The notes beneath the pieces are model-generated. The model had not been told where the DNA came from, made no database searches, and saw only the letters and a program-made list of their open reading frames with translations. A DNA stretch of 6,589 bases from Alphaproteobacteria bacterium (GTDB lineage Bacteria > Pseudomonadota > Alphaproteobacteria > BNTO01): positions 1-6,589 of the forward strand of contig BNTO01000050.1 of assembly GCA_025996655.1 (NCBI GenBank). The letters run 5' to 3'. The position numbers and the translations under genes were made by a program. This document shows positions 1 to 5,436 of this stretch, one piece after another. Numbering within the stretch: position 1 is the first letter of the stretch; every line of letters starts with the position of its first letter.

Positions 1-2
1 TC

Positions 3-104
3 ATCTGCGCCGTTATGAGGAAGATGATGCACATCTTTTTTGGTATGCGCAAAGCGCAACAAGACTTTAAGGCACATTTAGCTTTTAAAAGAGAGATCGC
101 GTAA
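3..104 (+). CDS. IS110-family transposase (DEDD/serine recombinase), C-terminal fragment cut by window edge
   Basis: Only the last 33 codons are inside the window, ending in TAA at 102-104. The peptide ICAVMRKMMHIFFGMRKAQ is the typical end of IS110-family transposases, where a helix of the form AVMRKLLH.xFGxLK closes the C-terminal Tnp_IS110 (transposase 20) domain. These enzymes combine a RuvC-like DEDD domain with a serine-containing C-terminal domain and use a structured RNA from the element's own non-coding end to choose the target. The catalytic residues lie upstream of the window and cannot be checked, so whether the gene is intact is unknown. The reading frame stays open to the left edge. 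The other two forward frames stop after a few codons. The family call rests on a short stretch but the motif is distinctive. The IS1111 rather than IS110 subgroup is inferred from the structured RNA-like region lying downstream of the gene. Confidence 0.72.
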   Translation: MCAVMRKMMHIFFGMRKAQQDFKAHLAFKREIA

Positions 105-131
105 GTGAAGTATCCTTCTTAAAAAAAAGAT

Positions 132-160
132 TTGACTCTAAACACGGTATCTATTGTTAT
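132..160 (+). promoter_or_regulatory. Candidate sigma70 promoter for the structured RNA after the transposase
   Basis: TTGACT at 132-137 matches the -35 consensus at 5 of 6 positions. It is followed after exactly 17 bp by TGTTAT at 155-160, 4 of 6 of the -10 consensus. Transcription would start near 166-168, which is precisely where the first hairpin (ACCCT...AGGGT) begins. This placement is the main reason for believing it. It is a visual match only. Confidence 0.45.
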
Positions 161-165
161 GTGAT

Positions 166-257
166 ACCCTAATAACAGGGTGGGTGGGGAGCAACATCTT
201 TGTTGAGCCGCATGGTTGGAAAAAATCCAATATTTTTAGTGGATTGCGTAGAGTGGC
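166..257 (+). ncRNA. Candidate seekRNA / bridge RNA of the IS110-family element
   Basis: The segment contains three successive hairpins. H1 is ACCCT 166-170 / AGGGT 177-181 with loop AATAAC. H2 is CAACA 192-196 / TGTTG 201-205 with loop TCTT. H3 is TTGGA 216-220 / TCCAA 226-230 with loop AAAAA. H3 sits inside a wider stem, CGCA 209-212 with TGCG 245-248, and GCC 207-209 can alternatively close with GGC 255-257. A rival pairing exists: ATCCA 225-229 with TGGAT 240-244 excludes H3. There is no open reading frame of note. In IS1111-group elements a guide RNA of roughly this size lies between the transposase stop and the right end and directs target choice through its loops. Location, size, promoter and folding all fit. 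Expression, the exact ends and the guide segments are not shown by the sequence. Confidence 0.5.
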
Positions 258-307
258 AGACTAAAAATTTTCTTTCCTTTTTATGAAATTCGTAAAATTA
301 TAGTGGC

Positions 308-318
308 TTTGCTATACT
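308..318 (+). promoter_or_regulatory. Extended -10 promoter candidate for the MATE gene
   Basis: TG-C-TATACT (TATACT at 313-318, preceded by TGC) matches the extended -10 form TGnTATAAT with one mismatch. No good -35 box is visible 16-18 bp upstream, where the sequence is AT-rich, but extended -10 promoters can work without one. Transcription would begin near 325, giving a leader of about 22 nt before the GTG start at 347. Confidence 0.45.
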
Positions 319-346
319 TTTAGAAAGTCATAGAAAAAAGGATATT

Positions 347-1732
347 GTGAATTTTCTTGAGGAAAAGCAAAAAGACCTAAGTTGTTCCGTGAAGAACGTG
401 CTCGCCGCGTCTTTGCCCATGATGGCGTCCATTTTTTCCGGGGCTCTCATGCAGTTTGTGGACCGGATTTTGCTTTCTCATTATTCGCCTATGGCGCTTA
501 ATTACGCCCTTCTTTCTCAGCAAATTTACAACACTCTTTTGCTTCCCCTTTTATGTTTCGCGTCTTTGTCCGAGGTTTTTGTTGGGCAATTGAACGGCGC
601 GCACCAATGGAAGGAAACGTCAGCTCCTACGATACAAATTGCCGTTTTTGTTTGTCTTGTGGAAATTTTGTTAGCGCCTATTCTCATGTCCTTTCGGCAT
701 CAGATCCTTCCGTCGTCGATGTACGAGGGGACGTATCCATGCCTTTTGCTGGGCTTAGGCACAATTCCCTTTCAAGTGATGCACGCCTCCTTCGCGGCTT
801 TCTTTGTGGGAACGCGTCGCCCTAAAGTGATTTTACTCAGCGTTATTATTGGCAACATTTTTAATGCTTTCTTAAATTGGGTCTTTATTTTTGGGATTCC
901 GTCCGTCTTAGAACCCATGGGCGCTTTGGGCGCGGCGACGGGAACCCTTTTAGGAACACTTATAAGTTTGCTTGTTCTTGCAAGTTTTTTCTTCAATAGG
1001 AAAAATAATAATTTTTATAACACACGAACGTTCAGGATGAATAAGGCTATTCTTAAAAAAAATATTTTCCTAGGTGCGCCTTATTCTTTTGCTATTTTCG
1101 TGGATATGAGTATGTGGGTTGTTGTAACCAACGCACTCGCCGAAGTTTCTTCGGAGGAAGTCAGGGTTAACTACGTGTGCCTCTCCATTTGGACTTTTGC
1201 TTTTTTTATTGTCGAGGGCTTGCAAAAGGGGGTAACGGCGCTCGCGGCAAATTGTATTGGCGCAAGAAAAGAAAAAAATATTCCCGTTCTTTTAAAATCT
1301 GTGGCCAAAATTACGCTAGGCATAGCGGCTTTGTCCTATCTTTATTTCCAAACGTTTGCTCCCGAAATTTTGAAAGCTTGCTTTAATATCCCCGTCCTAA
1401 CGGCCCTTCCTCATTGCAAAGAAACCCTTTTTCTTCAGTGGATTGGGTTTTCCGTTATGTCTTTTTCTTTGGGAGGCCTCGTGGGCATTTTAAACGCAGG
1501 GGGCGACACGCGTTTTGTAACGTTTCTTCGCTTAACGTGCCTTCTTTTTTCCGTTATTATTCCGGTTTTGATTTTAAGTTCTACAGGAAGTATGAGAACA
1601 ATCATTAGTTGGGGCTTAAGCGCTTTAAATATTTGTTTGATTTGTCTCCTTTATGTGCTGCGCTACGCTTCGGGAAAATGGAATCATAATGTGATGAAGG
1701 AAGCTCCGCAAGAAAATCTTTCCGATTTGTAG
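347..1732 (+). CDS. MATE-family efflux transporter (multidrug/toxin or metabolite exporter)
   Basis: This 461-residue inner-membrane protein has the length and layout of MATE (multi antimicrobial extrusion) exporters, which use a sodium or proton gradient to expel cationic drugs or metabolites. About twelve hydrophobic helices can be traced, near residues 17-37, 52-75, 94-115, 128-152, 160-182, 192-216, 240-263, 276-300, 315-336, 358-381, 392-412 and 416-438, in two six-helix halves. Family marks are the opening PMMASIFSGALMQFVDR (helix 1 with the VDR turn at 38-40), FVGTRRPK after helix 4, GALGAATGT in helix 6 and AGGDTRF at 384-390 after helix 10. The start is GTG at 347 with AAGGA at 338-342, four bases upstream. 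The next in-frame ATG (residue 25) lies inside helix 1 and would truncate it. The gene stands alone, follows the IS element end and converges on ftsH. The substrate cannot be inferred. Confidence 0.9.
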   Translation: MNFLEEKQKDLSCSVKNVLAASLPMMASIFSGALMQFVDRILLSHYSPMALNYALLSQQIYNTLLLPLLCFASLSEVFVGQLNGAHQWKETSAPTIQIAVFVCLVEILLAPILMSFRHQILPSSMYEGTYPCLLLGLGTIPFQVMHASFAAFFVGTRRPKVILLSVIIGNIFNAFLNWVFIFGIPSVLEPMGALGAATGTLLGTLISLLVLASFFFNRKNNNFYNTRTFRMNKAILKKNIFLGAPYSFAIFVDMSMWVVVTNALAEVSSEEVRVNYVCLSIWTFAFFIVEGLQKGVTALAANCIGARKEKNIPVLLKSVAKITLGIAALSYLYFQTFAPEILKACFNIPVLTALPHCKETLFLQWIGFSVMSFSLGGLVGILNAGGDTRFVTFLRLTCLLFSVIIPVLILSSTGSMRTIISWGLSALNICLICLLYVLRYASGKWNHNVMKEAPQENLSDL

Positions 1733-1758
1733 CGTTTTGTCTGTTTTTAGCCGCAGAA

Positions 1759-1768
1759 GGGGGGGGGG
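1759..1768. repeat. G10 homopolymer between convergent stop codons
   Basis: Ten consecutive G residues lie in the 72-bp gap between the MATE stop (1732) and the ftsH stop (1805). The rest of this gap shows no convincing hairpin with a U-tract for either gene. GTCT 1739-1742 can pair with AGAC 1770-1773 around the tract, but that stem is too short to call a terminator. The tract will be prone to slippage in the cell and during sequencing. Confidence 0.85.
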
Positions 1769-1804
1769 AAGACGTTTTTGGGTTTGGAAGTTGCATCGCG
1801 TTTA

Positions 1805-3745
1805 TTACTTTTTCTCCCCATCCTTTTTCTTTCTCTTAGGTTTTGCGGTTCCCTTATTTTCTGGTTTTGGCTCTCCACTTTTCCTTCTCCGCTTTGGCTT
1901 AGGAAGGTCGCGGACCACGTTGGGAAGACCTGGAGCGTCCTCGGACTCGTCCTTAAAAAGTTTAAACGGAGGCAAAGCCTTCCCCTCGCACACAAGGCGG
2001 ATTTCCTCGCCTGTCAGCGTTTCTCGCTCGAGCATCGCGTTAGCCAGCGCGTCCAATTGGGCCCGATGTTCCGTCAAGACGGCTTCAGCTTTTTTGTAGC
2101 AGCGGTCCAAAAGTTTCCGGACTTCTTCGTCAATAATTTGGGATGTGGCTTCCGAAAATTCTTTCGTTTCGTAATAATCGCCGACGAAACACGTTTGAAC
2201 ACCTAAGCGCTCGCTCATTCCCCAGTCCATGACCATGCGCCGCGCCAAATTTGTAGCGGAACGAATATCCGAGGAGGCGCCCGTCGTTATTTTCGTGGGC
2301 CCAAAAATCATTTCCTCGGCAATGCGCCCTCCCATGGACATCGTCATCCCTGCAATAAGGGACTCATACGTTAAGGATGTCTGGTCGCCCTCGGGAAGAC
2401 TCACCACCATTCCAAGCGCTTCCCCCCTCGGAATAATCGTCGCCTTGTGGAGCGGGTCGGCCCCAGGCGTGAAAAAAGAAACGACAGCATGCCCAGCCTC
2501 GTGATACGCCGTCATTTTTTTGGATTCGTCCGTCAAAACCATAGAGCGCCGCTCGGCTCCCATCATGACTTTATCTTTGGCTTCTTCAAGGTCTTTCATG
2601 CTGACGGCCAATTTTCCATTTCGTGCAGCCAGCAAAGCCGCTTCATTGACTAAATTCGCCAAATCCGCCCCGGAAAACCCTGGCGTCCCCCGTGCCAAAA
2701 TTTCAAGGGCCACATGAGGAGCTAGGGGGACATTTTTCAAATGCACCGCCAAAATTTTTTCGCGACCTTTGATATCGGGATTGGGCACAACAACGCGGCG
2801 ATCAAAACGCCCCGGCCGTAGCAAAGCATGGTCCAAAACGTCTGGCCGATTGGTGGCAGCAATAACAATAATGGTTAGAGAATTTTCAAAACCGTCCATT
2901 TCGACTAACAGTTGGTTGAGGGTCTGTTCCCGCTCATCATTCCCAAACCCTGTGCTGCGACGCCGTCCCACAGCATCAATTTCGTCAATAAAAATAATAC
3001 AAGGACTGTTTTTTTTTGCTTGTCCAAACAAATCACGCACGCGACTGGCGCCCACGCCCACAAACATTTCAACAAAACCCGAGCCCGCCATGCTAAAAAA
3101 AGGAACGCCCGACTCTCCGGCGATTGCCTTAGCCAACAACGTTTTGCCCGTCCCTGGAGGCCCGACAAGCAAAAGACCTTTGGGAATTTTCCCGCCGAGG
3201 CGCTGAAATTTTTGCGGGTCTTTTAAAAAAGAAACAATTTCCTGAAGCTCTTCCTTCGCCTCATCGACGCCCGCAACGTCATCAAACGTGATTTTGACCC
3301 TTTTGTCATCCGCTTTTTTCGCGTTGGATTTCCCAAAGCCCATCGCCTTGCTCCCATTCGACTGAAACTGGCGCATCGAATAAAAAATTAGAGAACAGAG
3401 GAGGAGAATAGGGAGCCACGGCAGGATGAATTGCCAAAAAGAAAATTCTTGCTCTTTGGGCTGGACATCAATGACAACATCGTTATCAAGCAAATCTTGA
3501 ATAAGCGTAGGGGAAAACGGCGCGTACGTTACAAAATTTTCGCCGCGCCTTGTTTTCCCGAAAATGTCGGGGCCCTGAATGCGGACCTCTGCCACTTTCC
3601 CTGAGCGGACGGATTGAACGAATTGAGAGTAAGGAATGCGGTTTTCGTTTAGCTTATTTTCTTGGCGTGTGAGGAGATGAACGCCCGCAAAAATCCCGCC
3701 TAAGACCAGCGCCCAAATAAGAAAATTACGACTATTGGGTTTCAA
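1805..3745 (-). CDS. ftsH: ATP-dependent zinc metalloprotease FtsH
   Basis: FtsH is a hexameric inner-membrane AAA+ protease that extracts and degrades misfolded membrane proteins and regulators. Counting from the TTG start, this copy is 646 residues, about the length of the E. coli protein. Domains in order: membrane helix near 8-25, periplasmic domain about 29-102, second helix about 103-124, AAA+ domain with Walker A GPPGTGKT (195-202), pore loop MFVG (227-230), Walker B IIFIDEID (250-257) and arginine-finger region RPGRFDR (310-316), then the M41 protease with HEAGH (415-419) and the third zinc ligand Asp493 in SSDI. All key residues are present. I prefer TTG at 3745-3743 because AGAGGG lies 4 nt upstream and the resulting [12 protein letters not shown] matches short alphaproteobacterial FtsH N-termini. 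The ATG at 3778 has no Shine-Dalgarno sequence and overlaps a -10 box. If the ATG is used the protein has 657 residues. The C-terminal ~45 residues form an unusually Lys/Arg/Pro-rich tail. Confidence 0.97.
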   Translation of the reverse strand: MKPNSRNFLIWALVLGGIFAGVHLLTRQENKLNENRIPYSQFVQSVRSGKVAEVRIQGPDIFGKTRRGENFVTYAPFSPTLIQDLLDNDVVIDVQPKEQEFSFWQFILPWLPILLLCSLIFYSMRQFQSNGSKAMGFGKSNAKKADDKRVKITFDDVAGVDEAKEELQEIVSFLKDPQKFQRLGGKIPKGLLLVGPPGTGKTLLAKAIAGESGVPFFSMAGSGFVEMFVGVGASRVRDLFGQAKKNSPCIIFIDEIDAVGRRRSTGFGNDEREQTLNQLLVEMDGFENSLTIIVIAATNRPDVLDHALLRPGRFDRRVVVPNPDIKGREKILAVHLKNVPLAPHVALEILARGTPGFSGADLANLVNEAALLAARNGKLAVSMKDLEEAKDKVMMGAERRSMVLTDESKKMTAYHEAGHAVVSFFTPGADPLHKATIIPRGEALGMVVSLPEGDQTSLTYESLIAGMTMSMGGRIAEEMIFGPTKITTGASSDIRSATNLARRMVMDWGMSERLGVQTCFVGDYYETKEFSEATSQIIDEEVRKLLDRCYKKAEAVLTEHRAQLDALANAMLERETLTGEEIRLVCEGKALPPFKLFKDESEDAPGLPNVVRDLPKPKRRRKSGEPKPENKGTAKPKRKKKDGEKK

Positions 3746-3749
3746 AACA

Positions 3750-3755
3750 CCCTCT
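3750..3755 (-). promoter_or_regulatory. Ribosome binding site supporting the TTG start of ftsH
   Basis: On the minus strand AGAGGG (3755 to 3750) is followed by four bases (TGTT) and then TTG at 3745-3743. No comparable purine tract precedes the ATG at 3778, whose upstream bases read CTCCCAATTTTTGTACA. This site therefore decides the start call. Confidence 0.6.
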
Positions 3756-3776
3756 TGCGGAATAAGACGATGCCTC

Positions 3777-3816
3777 ATTGTACAAAAATTGGGAGAAAAT
3801 GTAACGCGGTCTGAAG
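3777..3816 (-). promoter_or_regulatory. Candidate ftsH promoters: sigma70-type and overlapping heat-shock-type
   Basis: Two overlapping signals are visible on the minus strand. A sigma70-like pair is GTTACA (3805-3800) and TACAAT (3782-3777) with a 17-bp spacer, giving a start near 3770. A sigma32-like pair is CTTCAGA (3816-3810; consensus CTTGAAA) and TCCCAATT (3794-3787; consensus CCCCATTT) with a 15-bp spacer. ftsH is a known heat-shock gene in E. coli, so the second is plausible but weaker. Neither is proven. The sigma70 -10 box contains the first two bases of the upstream ATG, so use of this promoter would leave that ATG off the transcript. Confidence 0.35.
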
Positions 3817-3848
3817 GGTTGAGGCGGGGCGGCGTTGCCGCATCCCTT
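3814..3848. repeat. GC-rich inverted repeat upstream of the ftsH promoter
   Basis: Outer arms AAGGG (3814-3818) and CCCTT (3844-3848) enclose a tight hairpin, GCGGC 3829-3833 / GCCGC 3837-3841 with loop GTT. No U-tract follows on either strand within the expected distance. It lies between the terminator of the upstream gene and the ftsH -35 region, so it may be part of a double terminator or simply a spacer. Its role is unknown. Confidence 0.35.
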
Positions 3849-3923
3849 AAAAAAGGACGCCTCGCAGTGTTCTACGCTGCGAGGTCCCTTCTTACTAGGC
3901 TATGACTGGGGTCGTCCTTTTTT
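3849..3923 (-). terminator. Branched (Y-shaped) intrinsic terminator, probably bidirectional
   Basis: Perfect 11-bp outer arms, AAAAAAGGACG (3849-3859) and CGTCCTTTTTT (3913-3923), enclose a strong inner hairpin with arms CCTCGCAGTG (3860-3869) and CGCTGCGAGG (3875-3884), one G-T pair and a five-base loop. A second arm at 3885-3912 is only weakly paired (CCC with GGG). On the minus strand the outer stem starts in the TGA stop codon of the secreted-protein gene and ends in U6, so it terminates that gene just before ftsH. The mirror-image T6 on the plus strand would allow termination in the other direction too. Confidence 0.75.
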
Positions 3924-5218
3924 CACTCCATTTTAGTAACGAGCTCGTACAGCCACGTCACGCTCTCCTTTATATTTGACTCAGAAAAGTATTCCTGCCA
4001 CATACGCGCGTCCGCTGACACGTTTCTTATCTCTGTAGCAGCATCCAAAATGTTATGAGAGCCAGATTCGACAAACTTGTGCAGGACTCTTAAAGCAAGA
4101 ATTGTCGAAAAACCATAATGGACGTTGTTCTCGAGAGATTCTGTAATGAGTCGCTTACAACAAGCTTGGTTTTCCGTAGGAATATTTCCAAAACCAAAAA
4201 TGTTTAAGACATCCACAGCCTCCGTTTCCTTGCCCGACCCCTCCTTTGTTCGTCCCTCTGTCGCTTTTCCTTCCTCCACGCTTTTTGCTTCTGGCACAGT
4301 AGCGGTCGACATTTCCTCGCATCGATTAAAAACCCCAACTTCTATCAACATCGTGGTCATAAAGTTGTCCAAAAGACTCATTGCCTCGCCCTTCGAGATA
4401 AGCTTGTCTTGGATACAAATATAAAAAGAAGTAAGCTGAAAAAACATAGAGAAGACTTCGTCTTTGTCGCCGCAGTCAAGAAAATTATGAGCAAAGGCAT
4501 GCCCTAACTCATGGCTTATGACAGAGACCAATCCAGCGTCTGTTGCGGCGGTAGCATGCATCTCGTTCTTAAAGTATTCGTAACACCCGTTGATGTTGGT
4601 TGGCAGCCCATTTTTTATAAGGAAATCTTTCCGTTTATCAAAATCCGTCTCCAGGCAAATCCGCCCCTTGGTCAGGGATTCGGCAAAAATCTCGTCCAAA
4701 AAATCTTTCTCTTCTTTCTCTAAGCCTAAGAAGGTGCCTAATGTTTCAATAACCATAGAAGTCAGGGTTGGCATCGTCGTTAACGCGGTGCGAGCTGGGA
4801 CCACGCCTGAGGGGGGGGGAAGTTGGCTAGTTATTTGACCCAGCAAACTTTTTCCAAAAGCCTCTACATTTCGCATTTCTGTCGCGAAAGCCCAAGCCTG
4901 GTCGATCGCTACAGGCCTAGCCAGCATCGAAAAGCAGAGCCGAATTTTGTGGCCCTCTGTAGCCATTCTGAACCTTTTGCTATAGGGCCATATGTAACAC
5001 TCCAGCAATTCACGCTCTGTTTTGCAGCTTTCAGCACCGTAAATCGACCCAGGTCTATCTGCCATGTTGGGATCTCGAAGGGTTCTTGTCACCTTTTGTG
5101 GCAGCAAACTCTTGGCGAAAGGGAATTCAGTAAAGCTCGAAGAACTCTCCATATTTTGCGCTAAAAACGCAGAGCTTCCTAAGCTCGCACACACCAAAAA
5201 CAATAATCTTTTTTTCAT
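3923..5218 (-). CDS. Exported putative zinc metallopeptidase with HELGHxxxH motif, family not recognised
   Basis: I do not recognise a named family for this 431-residue protein. It opens with a Sec signal peptide (MKKR then a hydrophobic core to about residue 17; cleavage after Ala17 or Ala20 is likely). There is no lipobox. The centre carries VISHELGHAFAH: HExxH zinc motif at 236-240 with a further His244, preceded by a helix-like AATDAGLVSV. The spacing HExxHxxxH differs from metzincins (HExxHxxGxxH); a gluzincin-type peptidase (M48-like) is possible. Ten cysteines in the mature part suggest disulfides and a periplasmic or secreted location. Residues about 302-335 form a Glu/Lys/Thr-rich, low-complexity linker. 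A C9 tract encodes Pro134-136. The ATG has AAAAGGAA about 8-9 nt upstream. The gene is monocistronic: own promoter, own terminator at the stop codon. Real coding is supported by length, signal peptide and regulatory signals; enzymatic function is inference. Confidence 0.8.
   Translation of the reverse strand: MKKRLLFLVCASLGSSAFLAQNMESSSSFTEFPFAKSLLPQKVTRTLRDPNMADRPGSIYGAESCKTERELLECYIWPYSKRFRMATEGHKIRLCFSMLARPVAIDQAWAFATEMRNVEAFGKSLLGQITSQLPPPSGVVPARTALTTMPTLTSMVIETLGTFLGLEKEEKDFLDEIFAESLTKGRICLETDFDKRKDFLIKNGLPTNINGCYEYFKNEMHATAATDAGLVSVISHELGHAFAHNFLDCGDKDEVFSMFFQLTSFYICIQDKLISKGEAMSLLDNFMTTMLIEVGVFNRCEEMSTATVPEAKSVEEGKATEGRTKEGSGKETEAVDVLNIFGFGNIPTENQACCKRLITESLENNVHYGFSTILALRVLHKFVESGSHNILDAATEIRNVSADARMWQEYFSESNIKESVTWLYELVTKME
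4811..4819 (-). repeat. In-frame C9 tract inside the secreted metallopeptidase gene
   Basis: Nine consecutive G on the plus strand read as nine C on the coding strand, giving Pro-Pro-Pro at residues 134-136 in SQLPPPSGVV. A change of one base would shift the frame about a third of the way through the protein, before the HELGH site. Tracts of this length are typical of phase-variable genes in host-associated bacteria. The version here is in the ON frame. Confidence 0.8.
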
Positions 5219-5245
5219 TTTTTTTATTCCTTTTAGCTCAAATAA

Positions 5246-5267
5246 ATGTTGAAACCGTTTTCAACAT
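5246..5267. promoter_or_regulatory. Palindromic operator candidate (LacI-like) or 5' mRNA stem-loop
   Basis: Arms ATGTTGAAA (5246-5254) and TTTCAACAT (5259-5267) are perfect 9-bp inverted repeats around CCGT. Centred on the C-G step, 10 of 11 positions are symmetric. The AAAnCGnTTT-like core resembles LacI/GalR-family operators. On the minus strand it covers positions +1 to +22 of the predicted transcript and ends 11 nt before the Shine-Dalgarno sequence. It could bind a repressor, or form a hairpin at the 5' end of the mRNA, or both. No regulator gene is in the window. Confidence 0.5.
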
Positions 5268-5273
5268 AAGTTC

Positions 5274-5302
5274 ATTCTACGGACGCTTTGCCTGTGAAGC
5301 AA
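5274..5302 (-). promoter_or_regulatory. Sigma70 promoter candidate for the secreted metallopeptidase gene
   Basis: On the minus strand TTGCTT (5302-5297) and TAGAAT (5279-5274) are separated by exactly 17 bp. The -10 box matches 5 of 6 consensus positions; the -35 box keeps only TTG. Transcription would start near 5267, the first base of the palindrome, with a leader of about 49 nt. Confidence 0.4.
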
Positions 5303-5366
5303 GAAAAAATAAAAATTTTGAATAACTTTTTTTACAAAAAGAATCTGCTACGCAGCTTGCACATAA

Positions 5367-5396
5367 AGGAGGAAATTCCCCCTCCTCTTTTTTTTT
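5367..5396 (+). terminator. Intrinsic terminator in the leader region of the PotF-like gene
   Basis: Arms AGGAGG (5367-5372) and CCTCCT (5381-5386) flank an eight-base loop and are followed by C and nine T (5388-5396), a textbook plus-strand terminator. No plus-strand gene lies upstream: the preceding bases belong to the divergent promoter region. The last T is 40 bp before the PotF-like GTG start. It may end a short leader RNA or act as an attenuator. The left arm also contains AAAGGAGG, a perfect anti-16S match, but no start codon follows it at a usable distance. Confidence 0.65.
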
Positions 5397-5436
5397 GCTA
5401 CTCTTCCCTGAGGAAAGGCCGACTTCCAAAGGTACC

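Larger units (their letters stand above)
1..265 (+). mobile_element. Right part of an IS110/IS1111-type insertion sequence (boundary approximate)
   Basis: The element consists of the recombinase tail (to 104) plus a non-coding segment with strong secondary structure. IS110-family elements lack long terminal inverted repeats and usually make no obvious target duplication, so the right end cannot be fixed without the left end or an empty site. I place it loosely between the last paired base of the structured region (about 257) and the start of the MATE promoter (about 290). The left part of the element is outside the window. IS1111-group members typically have such a non-coding right end after the transposase; IS110-group members carry it before the gene. 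Confidence 0.5.

Noticed and set aside
121..128. A8 tract as a phase-variation site
   Set aside because: It is intergenic, upstream of the -35 candidate, and ordinary for AT-rich spacer DNA.
553..1608. Overlapping plus- and minus-strand frames inside the MATE gene
   Set aside because: The MATE reading frame shows continuous membrane-helix periodicity and family motifs, so the alternative frames are by-products.
1737..3226. Several plus-strand open frames of 65-145 codons across this stretch
   Set aside because: They lie antisense to ftsH, whose motifs are all intact. Their products have no domain, signal or consistent ribosome binding site, and such antisense frames are common opposite GC-richer genes.
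3855..3917. tRNA-like cloverleaf
   Set aside because: The outer stem and one arm fit superficially, but there is no anticodon-arm or T-arm consensus and the outer stem runs into A6/T6, which is terminator-like.
4125..5252. Plus-strand frames antisense to the secreted metallopeptidase gene
   Set aside because: The minus-strand frame has a signal peptide, zinc motif, ribosome binding site, promoter and terminator; the plus-strand frames have none of these.
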